Shown piece after piece: positions 24,025 to 32,513 of a DNA stretch of 64,000 nt. Each line of letters starts with the position of its first letter. Position 1 is the first letter of the stretch. Position numbers and translations under genes: made by a program. The notes beneath the pieces were generated by a model that saw only the letters and a list, made by a program, of their open reading frames with translations, made no database searches and was not told the DNA's origin. Source of the stretch: Pseudomonadota bacterium (GTDB taxonomy: Bacteria; Pseudomonadota; Gammaproteobacteria; Burkholderiales; JABEVD01); assembly GCA_021802545.1 (NCBI GenBank), contig JAJZRS010000004.1, positions 1 through 64,000 on the forward strand, written 5' to 3'.

Positions 24025-25247
24025 CCCTTCGGATGCAGCGCGGCGTGCCCAAGATCCCAAAGCGGAAGATAGACGCCGAGCGCCAAGATCAGCACGAGTA
24101 TGCCCAATCCCACGATGAGGAGCGGTTCGATCTTTGCGCCCAGGTTCGCCACTTCGTATTCCACTTCGTGTTCGTACATTTCAGCGACCTCGTGCATCAG
24201 ATCGTCGACCTGCCCGGTCTCCTCCCCCACTGCGATCATCTGCAGCACGACAGGATTGAAAATGCCGGCATTGATTGCGGTGCGCAAAATGCTCTCGCCT
24301 CGCTCGACGCCGCTGCGCATGCCTTCGATGCGCTCAGAGACATAGGCATTTTCCACGACCTGCGCAACGACGGAAAAACCCAGAACGATGGGGACGCCGC
24401 TTTGGCTGGCGAGCGAAAAGCTGCGCGCAAAACGCGCCAATGTCGCCTTCCTGATGATTTCCCCGACGACTGGTAGACCCAGCTTGAATTTATCCCATTG
24501 ATATCTTCCCCGAGACGTGCCGACGTAAAATCGGAAAGCATAGACGCACGCCATTCCCCCCGCCAGCATCAGGGGCCAGAATTTCACCCAGAAATCGGAG
24601 AAAGCGATCAGGAGCCGCGTAATCGCCGGCAGGCCAACATGAAAGCCCGAATAAACCTTGGCGAAAACCGGAATCACGAACAGGTTGACTACCACAAGCG
24701 CGACAAGCAGGGCCGCGATCACGAAAGCGGGATAGCGCAGCGCAGAACGGATCTGTTCCCGGGCACGATGCTCGAATTCCAGATAACGATAAAGACGCAA
24801 AAAAACCTCGTCCAGCATCCCGGTCGTCTCACCCACTCTCACCATGTTGACGTAAAAAGGCGAAAAAATCTGCGGCTGACGGGAAAGCGACACCGAAAGT
24901 TCACGCCCGCTGTCCAGATTCCCCCTCACCGACGCGATCGCTGCCGCGAACGCCTTGTTGTGCATGGATTCCTGAAGCCCCGAGAGCGCCCTGAGAATCG
25001 GAACGCCAGCCTTCAGCAAAGTATGCATCTGGCGGCTGAACAGCATGAGATCCACCTGGCTCACCTTTTCCCTGACGAAGAACCCCAACCAGTTTTTTTT
25101 CGAGCCGAAAGACACAGCATTGATTTCAACGGGGGTGACGCCTTCCCTGTACAGCTCGTCCGCGCAGGCGCCTGCGCTTTCCGCATCCAGCGCGCCTTCC
25201 ACTGTTTCGCCTTGGGCATTGCGCCCCTTGTAGCTAAAATGCGTCAT
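24021..25247 (-). CDS. mshG: MshG inner-membrane platform protein (PilC/GspF family)
   Basis: A 408-residue platform protein with two T2SSF domains (about 70-190 and 270-395). Conserved elements are FSRQMHTLLKAGVPILRALSGL (about 68-89) and the second-domain FARSFSLASQSGVPIVLGFSV; three membrane helices include LVALVVVNLFVIPVFA and a C-terminal LLIVGLGILVLILALGVYL. It couples the MshE motor to pilin polymerisation in the inner membrane. It lies 5 bp after mshE and overlaps mshF by 4 bp. Confidence 0.95.
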   Translation of the reverse strand: MTHFSYKGRNAQGETVEGALDAESAGACADELYREGVTPVEINAVSFGSKKNWLGFFVREKVSQVDLMLFSRQMHTLLKAGVPILRALSGLQESMHNKAFAAAIASVRGNLDSGRELSVSLSRQPQIFSPFYVNMVRVGETTGMLDEVFLRLYRYLEFEHRAREQIRSALRYPAFVIAALLVALVVVNLFVIPVFAKVYSGFHVGLPAITRLLIAFSDFWVKFWPLMLAGGMACVYAFRFYVGTSRGRYQWDKFKLGLPVVGEIIRKATLARFARSFSLASQSGVPIVLGFSVVAQVVENAYVSERIEGMRSGVERGESILRTAINAGIFNPVVLQMIAVGEETGQVDDLMHEVAEMYEHEVEYEVANLGAKIEPLLIVGLGILVLILALGVYLPLWDLGHAALHPKG

Positions 25248-25252
25248 GGCAT

Positions 25253-26956
25253 TCAGTCTTCATACTGGCTGCTGACCCGCATTGCCTCGGCCACCGTTGT
25301 CTTGCCGGAAAATGCCAATTCCGCCGCATAATGGCTCAAGGTACGTCCCTCCATCTGTTCGATTGCTGCCTGCATGAACTCGGCGGGATCATGATGATTG
25401 GCCGTCTCAGCCAATTCCTTGGTCATCTCCAGCATCTCGTATACCCCGGAACGTCCCTGGAATCCCGATTCGTTGCAGTGCGAACAGCCCTTTCCGCGCA
25501 TGTAACTGCCTTGCTCAAGCTCGCCGCCCCTCACCTGTTCGAGCCATGCCACCTCGTTCGGTTTCGGCGCGTAAGGCTCGGAACAGCTCTCGCAGTTGAT
25601 GCGCAAAAGACGCTGCGCCAGCACGACATGCAATGAACTTGCCACCATATAGCGCGGCACACCCATGTCCATGAGGCGCACAGGGGTTGAGGCCGCATTG
25701 TTGGTGTGCAATGTCGAAAACACCATGTGTCCGGTCATGGCCGCCCTGAGGCCGATCAGCGCTGTTTCCTGATCGCGCATCTCCCCCACCAGGATGATGT
25801 CGGGATCCTGGCGCAAAACCGAACGCAGCACTCTTCCGAAGGAAAGATCGATCTTCTCGTTGATCTGGATCTGATTGATTCCGGCAAGGTGGTATTCCAC
25901 CGGGTCCTCGACCGTGATGATATTGGTTTCCAGATTATTCAGCTCCGTGAGCGCTGCATAAAGCGTGGTCGTCTTGCCGCTTCCCGTGGGGCCTGTGACG
26001 AGCACCATGCCGTTCGGGCGGTGGATGATTTGTCTGAACCGCTCCAGCATCTCGGGCGGCATACCCAGGCGCTCCAGCGTCAGCATGCCGCGGCTCAGGC
26101 TCAACAGACGCATGACCACCGATTCGCCATACTGGGTGGGCATGGTCGAAATTCTCACGTCGACAATCTGGTCCCTGACCCTGAAATTGAAACTGCCATC
26201 CTGGGGAAGGCGCTTCTCTGAAATATCGAGTCCTGAAATCAGCTTGAGACGAAGCGCCAGGGCAGGCGCAATTTTGCTTTCAGCTTCGGTCTCGAGATGC
26301 AGCACGCCATCTATCCTGAAGCGTATCTGCAGACTGTGTTCCATGGGTTCGATGTGGATGTCGGATGCACCAGCCAGTGCCGCCGCCTCGAAAACAGTCT
26401 GGAGCAATTTCACGACAGGGGCATCTTCCGCGCCCGCACCGATCGGCAAGGCGCCGAAATCGACCAGACCTTCGCCAAGATCCTTGTTGAGTTCGTGCGC
26501 AAGCCCGCTGATCTGCTCGGTGCGCTGGTACATCCTGTCTATGGTCTGCACCAGCTGATCTTCATTCACCACTGCAAGGTCGACGTCGCGCTTCAGACCC
26601 CTCGATATCTCGTCGTAAGCGAACAGGTCGGTTGGATCGGCCATCCCAACCAGCGCCTTGTAATCCATATCTTCCAGAACAATGGCGTGAAAACGCCGCG
26701 CCAGGATCTCCGGCAAAAGATGCACGGCTTCCGGCCTCAAGGGATAGAACTTGAGATTGACGTAAGGAATCTTGAGCTGATCTGCAAGCACCCGGGAAAT
26801 CTGGTCTTCAGTGACGTAGCCATGCTCGACGAGCACCCTTCCCAGCCTGTTGCCGCTTTCGCTTCGTTCGACAAGCGCAGCATCGAGCTCCGCCTGGTCG
26901 ATCAACCCCTGCTTCAGCAGAATTTCCCCGAGCCTCGTTTTTTCCGGTCTGGCCAT
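25253..26956 (-). CDS. mshE: MshE pilus extension ATPase with c-di-GMP-binding MshEN domain
   Basis: A 567-residue GspE/PilB-family ATPase that powers MSHA pilus extension at the cytoplasmic face. The N-terminus has two tandem MshEN motifs, starting RLGEILLKQG (residue 8) and RLGRVLVEHG (residue 37), each with downstream Leu spacing; this motif pair binds c-di-GMP in Vibrio MshE. Walker A is GPTGSGKT (about 319-326), Walker B lies near IILVGEMRDQET, and a zinc-type Cys quartet (CESC...CSHC) is near the C-terminus. It is the first gene of the MSHA locus. Extension should therefore respond to c-di-GMP made by the adjacent cyclase. Confidence 0.96.
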   Translation of the reverse strand: MARPEKTRLGEILLKQGLIDQAELDAALVERSESGNRLGRVLVEHGYVTEDQISRVLADQLKIPYVNLKFYPLRPEAVHLLPEILARRFHAIVLEDMDYKALVGMADPTDLFAYDEISRGLKRDVDLAVVNEDQLVQTIDRMYQRTEQISGLAHELNKDLGEGLVDFGALPIGAGAEDAPVVKLLQTVFEAAALAGASDIHIEPMEHSLQIRFRIDGVLHLETEAESKIAPALALRLKLISGLDISEKRLPQDGSFNFRVRDQIVDVRISTMPTQYGESVVMRLLSLSRGMLTLERLGMPPEMLERFRQIIHRPNGMVLVTGPTGSGKTTTLYAALTELNNLETNIITVEDPVEYHLAGINQIQINEKIDLSFGRVLRSVLRQDPDIILVGEMRDQETALIGLRAAMTGHMVFSTLHTNNAASTPVRLMDMGVPRYMVASSLHVVLAQRLLRINCESCSEPYAPKPNEVAWLEQVRGGELEQGSYMRGKGCSHCNESGFQGRSGVYEMLEMTKELAETANHHDPAEFMQAAIEQMEGRTLSHYAAELAFSGKTTVAEAMRVSSQYED

Positions 26957-26990
26957 AAGCTACGTGATTGGACTCGCGCGTTGTAGAACC

Positions 26991-27019
26991 ATTCTACGCC
27001 ACGGTAAATAGTCAGACAA
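26991..27019 (-). promoter_or_regulatory. Sigma-70 promoter for the MSHA locus (mshE)
   Basis: The minus strand reads TTGTCT, a 17-base spacer, then TAGAAT, ending 34 bases before the mshE start. It lies in the 123-base divergent region shared with the GGDEF gene; no comparably good plus-strand promoter was seen there. Confidence 0.6.
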
Positions 27020-27079
27020 TGGCAGGTGACTCCCATTTCTGCTACGCTACCGGAATTGGGTAGCCAGTCTGCTTTAAAG

Positions 27080-28867
27080 ATGAAGAAGCTCACCAACCCG
27101 TCAGAAATCGCCCGGGAAGCGCTCAAGCTTCTCGCCACGCGCCGCATCGTGCCGACGCCGGATCATTACCGCACGATCTACAACGAGATTGCCGGCATCG
27201 ACGAATCCGAACAGGAAATCGGCAAGATCCTCGATCGCGCACTCCAGTCATCCACTTCCGTTTCTCCAGAAATCGCCCAGGCAGCCAAGCTGCTCAGGAA
27301 ATCCCTGGTCGAAAAGGACTGGAAAAATGTCGAATCCGCCCTCTCAAGCCTCTTTCATGGCTATCCGACAAAGGAGCCGCTTGCCTGGAACAATTTGATC
27401 CGCGAATTTCTGCGCGCATGGGAAACGAAGCACGTGAACTGGACGACGGCCCAGAAACGCGACGGACTCGAGGTCGTGCTCAACAAGTTCGGCTCGAACC
27501 CCGATGCGCTCTTCCAGAAGCTTCAATCCCTGTTCAAGTCCTGGTCAGCAAGCGCGGTATCGACAAGCGAACTCACCGAAGGAGAAATTGCTGATTTCGA
27601 CGAAAAGCCGGTCGTCAAAAAGTCTGATGAACTGAAGACCAAGGAAGACATTGCTGAGGTCATGCGCGATCTTCTTGCCCAGGCGCTTTCCATCGGCATG
27701 GTCTCGCTCCTTGCCAATACGCCTGACCTTTCCCAGGAAGCGGAAAGACTTTCCAAGAAATCGAGAGCAGCCTATGACGCGAACTCGGTGAGCGAATTGA
27801 CCTCAAGCCTCAAGCAGTTCTGGTTCAAGCTCGAAATCAGGTCGGGCGACGAAGCAGAGATCCATGAGGGACTTCTGAGGTTGCTGCGCCTCGTCGTCGA
27901 CAACATCAGCGAGATCGTCTTTGACGATCAGTACCTGCAGGGCCAGATCGGGGTGGTCAAGGAAATCATATCCAAGCCCATCAGGCTCGGTGTTCTGGAT
28001 GACGCTGAACGAAGCATCAAGGCAGTGATCTACAAACAAAGCGCCCTGAAGCACAGCATCAACGAAGCGAAATCCAGCCTCAAGAACCTGATCTCCAGCT
28101 TCATCGACAGGCTGGGCGAATTCTCAGAAAGCACGGGGGATTACCACAGCAAGATCACCGCCTATTCGGAAAGGCTGCGAAAGTGCGACGACGTCGCCCA
28201 GTTCACCTCGATACTCGACGAAGTGCTGTCGGAGACGAAAGCCATTCAGATTGACACCCTGCGCTCGAGAGAAGGCATATTGTATGCGCAGAACAAAGTG
28301 AACGAAGCCAACCAGCGCATCATCGAGCTCGAAGCGGAACTCGAGAATCTCTCGGAACTGGTGAGGGAAGACCAGCTCACGAGAACCCTCAACAGGCGCG
28401 GGATGGAACAGGCATTCGAGCGCGAGGTTTCCCGCGCGAGGCGCCGCAATTCGCCGCTTTGCATCGCCGTGCTCGACATCGACAACTTCAAGCAGCTCAA
28501 CGACACGCTGGGGCATCAGGCAGGGGACGACGCCCTCGTCCACCTCGCGACAGTCATCAAGGAAACGGTCAGACCGAACGACGTGGTGGCGCGCTTCGGC
28601 GGAGAGGAATTTCTGATCATCCTGCCGGATTCGGAGATCAATGATGCGCTTCAGGCCGTCACGCGCCTGCAGCGCGAGTTGACCAAGAAGATTTTTCTGC
28701 ACAAGAACGAAAAGCGGGTCATCACCTTCAGCGCCGGCGTTGCGCTCATGGCACCCAATGAAACCCAGCACAGCCTGATCAAGCGGGCGGACGAAGCCAT
28801 GTACCAGGCCAAGAAAAGCGGAAAAAACAGGGTGGTTCCTGCCTTGATGGTCAAGAGCGGCACGTAA
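27080..28867 (+). CDS. Diguanylate cyclase (GGEEF) with helical N-terminal region
   Basis: A 595-residue soluble protein. The N-terminal 430 residues are mostly helical with no recognised sensor domain; the stretch at about 330-430 looks like coiled coil. The C-terminal GGDEF domain (about 435-595) begins at EDQLTRTLNRRGMEQAFERE and carries an intact active site GGEEF at 507-511 and an RPND inhibitory I-site at 498-501, five residues upstream. It should therefore make c-di-GMP with product feedback. The start ATG 27080 gives MKKLTNPSEIAREAL; an in-frame ATG at 27026 is possible. It is divergent from mshE. Confidence 0.9.
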   Translation: MKKLTNPSEIAREALKLLATRRIVPTPDHYRTIYNEIAGIDESEQEIGKILDRALQSSTSVSPEIAQAAKLLRKSLVEKDWKNVESALSSLFHGYPTKEPLAWNNLIREFLRAWETKHVNWTTAQKRDGLEVVLNKFGSNPDALFQKLQSLFKSWSASAVSTSELTEGEIADFDEKPVVKKSDELKTKEDIAEVMRDLLAQALSIGMVSLLANTPDLSQEAERLSKKSRAAYDANSVSELTSSLKQFWFKLEIRSGDEAEIHEGLLRLLRLVVDNISEIVFDDQYLQGQIGVVKEIISKPIRLGVLDDAERSIKAVIYKQSALKHSINEAKSSLKNLISSFIDRLGEFSESTGDYHSKITAYSERLRKCDDVAQFTSILDEVLSETKAIQIDTLRSREGILYAQNKVNEANQRIIELEAELENLSELVREDQLTRTLNRRGMEQAFEREVSRARRRNSPLCIAVLDIDNFKQLNDTLGHQAGDDALVHLATVIKETVRPNDVVARFGGEEFLIILPDSEINDALQAVTRLQRELTKKIFLHKNEKRVITFSAGVALMAPNETQHSLIKRADEAMYQAKKSGKNRVVPALMVKSGT

Positions 28868-28949
28868 GTGGCACGATTCATGCTGAATCTGGGGTCATGC
28901 GCATTGACAATACCAATAAACAGGATTCACCAAAGAAAACCGGAAAAAA

Positions 28950-28968
28950 TTGCCGCCCTCCACGGCAA
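28950..28968 (-). terminator. Terminator-like hairpin in the pseB leader
   Basis: On the minus strand TTGCCG, a 7-base loop, CGGCAA and TTTTTT look like an intrinsic terminator, but no minus-strand gene ends here. On the plus strand the hairpin lies in the 160-base leader of pseB without a T-run. A TTGACA hexamer at 28904-28909 has no clear -10 partner. No other feature is seen in this intergenic region. Confidence 0.3.
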
Positions 28969-29027
28969 CATATTCCGATTCCACCATCCGAGTTTTCCAA
29001 AACCTGCACACTCAAGGTAATCAGACC

Positions 29028-30038
29028 ATGCTCAAAGACAAATCTATCCTGATCACCGGCGGAACCGGTTCATTCGGCAAGGCCTTCGTCAAAACCGTCC
29101 TCGACCGCTATCCAACCATCAGGCGTCTTGTGGTTTTTTCGCGTGACGAATTGAAGCAGTTCGAGATGTCCCAGGAATTTTCGACGGAAAAATACCGCGG
29201 GCTGCGCTACTTCATCGGCGATGTGCGCGACGAAGCAAGATTGCGCCGCGCCGTCGAAGGCATCGACATCGTGGTTCATGCAGCCGCCATGAAACAGGTG
29301 CCCGCCGCCGAATACAACCCCTTCGAATGCATCAAGACCAACATACTCGGCGCGCAAAATCTCATTGAAGCCTGCCTGGACAGCAAGGTGCAGAAGGTCG
29401 TGGCCCTGTCCACGGACAAGGCTGCCGCCCCCATCAATCTCTACGGCGCAACGAAGCTCTGTTCAGACAAGCTCTTCATTGCCGCGAACAACATCCGCGG
29501 TAATCGCGATATACGCTTCAGCGTGGTTCGCTACGGCAATGTCATGGGAAGCCGAGGTTCCGTCATTCCCTTCTTCCTCGAAAAAAGAGCGAGCGGAAGC
29601 CTGCCGATCACGGATCCCGCCATGACGCGCTTCAACATCAGCCTTCAGGAAGGCGTGGACATGGTGCTCTGGTCGATCGAGAACGCATGGGGCGGGGAAG
29701 TCCTGGTGCCCAAGATTCCTTCCTATCACATCACGGATGTCGCGAAAGCCATCGGCCCCGAATGCGAGCAGACTGTCATTGGGCTGCGACCAGGCGAAAA
29801 GATCCACGAGGAAATGATCACCGCAAGCGACAGCTTCAACACCGTCGACCTCGGCGATTACTACGCGATCCTATCTTCCAGCGGGAGCTACACGCTTGAC
29901 GAATATTGCGCAAAAACTGGCGCAAAGCAGGTCGAACCGGGATTCAGCTATAGCAGCGGCAACAACGAGCGCTTCCTGAGCGTTTCAGAACTGAGTGCGC
30001 TGATCCGCGAGCATGTCGATCCCACTCATGGAGCGTGA
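29028..30038 (+). CDS. pseB: UDP-GlcNAc 4,6-dehydratase (inverting), PseB
   Basis: A 336-residue extended SDR enzyme, the first step to pseudaminic acid: UDP-GlcNAc to UDP-2-acetamido-2,6-dideoxy-beta-L-arabino-hex-4-ulose. The nucleotide-binding loop is ILITGGTGSFGKAF (about 7-20). HAAAMKQVPAAEYNPFE and STDKAAAPINLYGATK (catalytic Asp-Lys and Tyr-x3-Lys) match the FlaA1/PseB family, as does the normal length. The start 29028 has AAGG upstream and fits the family; in-frame sequence from 28950 has no supporting signal. First gene of the cassette, 3 bp before pseC. Confidence 0.95.
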   Translation: MLKDKSILITGGTGSFGKAFVKTVLDRYPTIRRLVVFSRDELKQFEMSQEFSTEKYRGLRYFIGDVRDEARLRRAVEGIDIVVHAAAMKQVPAAEYNPFECIKTNILGAQNLIEACLDSKVQKVVALSTDKAAAPINLYGATKLCSDKLFIAANNIRGNRDIRFSVVRYGNVMGSRGSVIPFFLEKRASGSLPITDPAMTRFNISLQEGVDMVLWSIENAWGGEVLVPKIPSYHITDVAKAIGPECEQTVIGLRPGEKIHEEMITASDSFNTVDLGDYYAILSSSGSYTLDEYCAKTGAKQVEPGFSYSSGNNERFLSVSELSALIREHVDPTHGA

Positions 30039-30041
30039 TGT

Positions 30042-31199
30042 ATGATCCCGTACGGCAGGCAGCATATCAGCGAGGACGACGTTGCAGCTGTCCTCGACGT
30101 GCTGAATTCTGACTTTTTGACCCAGGGCCCCGCCGTGCCCGCCTTCGAAAAAGCCGTGGCCGACTATTGCGGCGCAAGACATGCCCTGGCGACCAACAGC
30201 GCGACCAGCGCACTGCACATTGCCTGCCTCGCGCTTGGCGCGGGAGCAGGAGACATCGTCTGGACGAGCCCCATCACCTTCGTCGCATCATCCAACTGTG
30301 CGCTTTATTGCGGCGCTGGCATCGATTTCGTCGACATCGATCCCGAAACCTGCAACATGAGCTTAGACAAGCTCGAAACAAAGCTTGAAGCAGCGGAAAG
30401 GGAAGGCAAGCTCCCCAAAATCGTCATTCCGGTGCATTTCGCAGGGCAATCCTGCGAAATGGAAAAAATCGCCGCGCTTTCCGGGAAATACGGCTTCAAG
30501 GTCATCGAGGACGCCTCGCATGCCATCGGCGGCAGCTACCGTGGCGAACCCATAGGCTCCTGTCGCCATTCCGACATCACTATCTTCAGCTTCCATCCCG
30601 TCAAGATCGTCACGACGGGCGAAGGCGGCATGGCATTGACCAACGAAGCGCCTCTTGCCGAGAAAATGGCGCTGCTCCGCAGCCACGGCATCACACGGGA
30701 TCCGGACTTCATGACCCATGCGCCCGACGGTCCCTGGTATTACCAGCAGATCGAACTCGGGTTCAATTACAGGATGACGGACATCCAGGCTGCGCTCGGA
30801 AAAAGCCAAGTGAACCGCCTCGACGAATTCGTATCAAGGCGCAACAGGCTCGCTGAGCGATACGACGATCTCCTGAAGGCATTGCCATTGATGCCGCTCG
30901 GCCGGCATCCCGACGCCTATTCGGCCTACCATCTATACACGGTCAGGTTGAAGCTCGATGCCATCAGAAAAAGCCATCTCGAGGTATTCGAGGGACTCAG
31001 AAAAAGCGGCATAGGGGTCAACCTCCATTACATTCCCGTCCATACGCAGCCCTATTACCGGAAACTGGGATTCGACTGGGGCGACTATCCAGAGGCCGAA
31101 AACTATTACAGGGCGGCCATCACCCTGCCGCTATACTACGGACTGACCGAAGCCCAGCAGGACGAGGTCGTCGCATCGCTCAGGAGGCTTTTGAAATGA
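30042..31199 (+). CDS. pseC: UDP-4-amino-4,6-dideoxy-AltNAc transaminase, PseC
   Basis: A 385-residue PLP aminotransferase of the DegT/DnrJ/EryC1 family, here of PseC type (MIPYGRQHISEDDVAAVLDVLNSDFLTQGP). The PLP lysine is K188 in FHPVKIVTTGEGG, and VIEDASHAIGG supplies the PLP-contacting Asp. It aminates C4 of the PseB product using glutamate. GGAG sits 8 bases before the ATG, and its stop overlaps the pseF start by 4 bp. Confidence 0.95.
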   Translation: MIPYGRQHISEDDVAAVLDVLNSDFLTQGPAVPAFEKAVADYCGARHALATNSATSALHIACLALGAGAGDIVWTSPITFVASSNCALYCGAGIDFVDIDPETCNMSLDKLETKLEAAEREGKLPKIVIPVHFAGQSCEMEKIAALSGKYGFKVIEDASHAIGGSYRGEPIGSCRHSDITIFSFHPVKIVTTGEGGMALTNEAPLAEKMALLRSHGITRDPDFMTHAPDGPWYYQQIELGFNYRMTDIQAALGKSQVNRLDEFVSRRNRLAERYDDLLKALPLMPLGRHPDAYSAYHLYTVRLKLDAIRKSHLEVFEGLRKSGIGVNLHYIPVHTQPYYRKLGFDWGDYPEAENYYRAAITLPLYYGLTEAQQDEVVASLRRLLK

Positions 31200-31897
31200 A
31201 CATCGCCGTCATTCCGGCAAGAGGAGGGAGCAAACGCATCCCGCGCAAAAACATCAAGCCTTTCGCGGGAAAACCGATGATCGCGCATGCCATCGAAGCC
31301 GCCAAGGAATCCGGACTGTTCGATCATGTGGTGGTCACGACCGACGACGAGGAAATCGCGGGCATATCGCGCCAGCTTGGAGCCGAAACCCCTTTTGCGA
31401 GGCCGCCGGAACTGGCAGACGACCATACTCCGACCGTCCCCGTGGTCGCCCACGCCATTCAAACCTGCCAGTCGCTCGGTTGGGATGTCGACTATACCTG
31501 CTGCATCTATCCGGGCGTACCGTTCATCCGCATCGAAGACCTCAGAGGCGCATTCGAGCTTTTGAAGCGCTCCGGCAAGGACTTTGCCTTCCCGGTGACC
31601 GAGTTTCCGTCAGCCATCCAGCGCGCGCTCAGAAGGCTTCCAGACGGGTCCATGCAGCCATTCTATCCGCAATATGAAATGACCCGAACCCAGGATCTCG
31701 AGCCGGCCTATCACGATGTGGGGCAGTTCTACTGGGGAAAAAGCGACGCGTGGCTTTCCGGAAAAAGAATCCACAGCAACGGAATCGGATTGCCGATTCC
31801 GAGCTGGCGCGCAGTCGACATCGACACTCCAGACGACTGGGTGCGGGCGGAGATACTTTACAAACTGCTGAAAGAGGAAAATACCAATGGGGGCTGA
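31196..31897 (+). CDS. pseF: Pseudaminic acid cytidylyltransferase, PseF
   Basis: A 233-residue CMP-sugar synthetase of the NeuA/PseF family; it activates Pse with CTP to CMP-Pse, the donor for glycosyltransferases. IAVIPARGGSKRIPRKNIK (residues 3-21) is the nucleotide-binding signature. RPPELADDHTPTVPVV and the DVGQFYWG motif are typical of PseF rather than NeuA. It overlaps pseC by 4 bp and the methylase by 11 bp. Confidence 0.95.
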   Translation: MNIAVIPARGGSKRIPRKNIKPFAGKPMIAHAIEAAKESGLFDHVVVTTDDEEIAGISRQLGAETPFARPPELADDHTPTVPVVAHAIQTCQSLGWDVDYTCCIYPGVPFIRIEDLRGAFELLKRSGKDFAFPVTEFPSAIQRALRRLPDGSMQPFYPQYEMTRTQDLEPAYHDVGQFYWGKSDAWLSGKRIHSNGIGLPIPSWRAVDIDTPDDWVRAEILYKLLKEENTNGG

Positions 31898-32513
31898 ATA
31901 CAGAACAGAACAGGAAACATTCTGGGCAGGAGAGTTCGGCAACGAGTATTTGAAAAGAAATCGCGGAGCCGAATGGATCGCGGCCAACCTTGCATTCTTC
32001 TCAAAAATACTCTCACGGACCGAAAAAGTCGGTTCGGCGATCGAATTCGGCGCCAATATCGGACTCAACCTGATTGCACTCAAGCAGCTTCTTCCCCATG
32101 CGGAATTATCGGCAATAGAAATCCATGAGGGCGCGGTAAGGGAGCTTTCCAGCCTCGGCTTCGTCAAACCCTACCATCAGTCTATTCTCGATTTTTCCCC
32201 TGACTACGAAAGAGACTTTGTCCTGATCAAGGGCGTGCTGATCCACATCAACCCCGACATGCTTCCAGAAGTCTACGACAGGCTTTACGCGTCGAGCGGA
32301 CGCTACATCTGCGTTGCGGAATATTACAATCCCGCGCCCGTCACGGTGAATTACCGCGGCAATGCAGACAGGCTGTTCAAGCGCGACTTCGCTGGCGAAA
32401 TGCTCGACAGGTTCAGCGATTTGCAGCTGCTGGATTACGGTTTCGCCTATCATCGCGACCCGAAATTTCCCCAGGACGACCTGACTTGGTTCCTTATGGA
32501 AAAACGCCGATGA
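31887..32513 (+). CDS. Pseudaminic acid biosynthesis-associated methylase
   Basis: A 208-residue SAM-dependent methyltransferase resembling the small family that accompanies pse clusters (Pse_Me-ase type). It opens with EYRTEQETFWAGEFGNEY, has the SAM loop AIEFGANIGLNLIAL (about 51-65) and a later LIKGVLIHINPDML motif. The acceptor is not known; methylation of a Pse derivative is inference from location between pseF and pseG. GAGG lies about 10 bases before the ATG. It overlaps pseG by 4 bp. Confidence 0.85.
   Translation: MGAEYRTEQETFWAGEFGNEYLKRNRGAEWIAANLAFFSKILSRTEKVGSAIEFGANIGLNLIALKQLLPHAELSAIEIHEGAVRELSSLGFVKPYHQSILDFSPDYERDFVLIKGVLIHINPDMLPEVYDRLYASSGRYICVAEYYNPAPVTVNYRGNADRLFKRDFAGEMLDRFSDLQLLDYGFAYHRDPKFPQDDLTWFLMEKRR

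Noticed and set aside
29028-31199. Legionaminic acid or FlmA/FlmB O-antigen sugar pathway instead of Pse
   Set aside because: The gene set includes PseG-type hydrolase, PseF-type cytidylyltransferase, PseI-type synthase and the Pse-associated methylase, which fit pseudaminic acid better; no LegG, LegF or GDP-sugar genes are seen.
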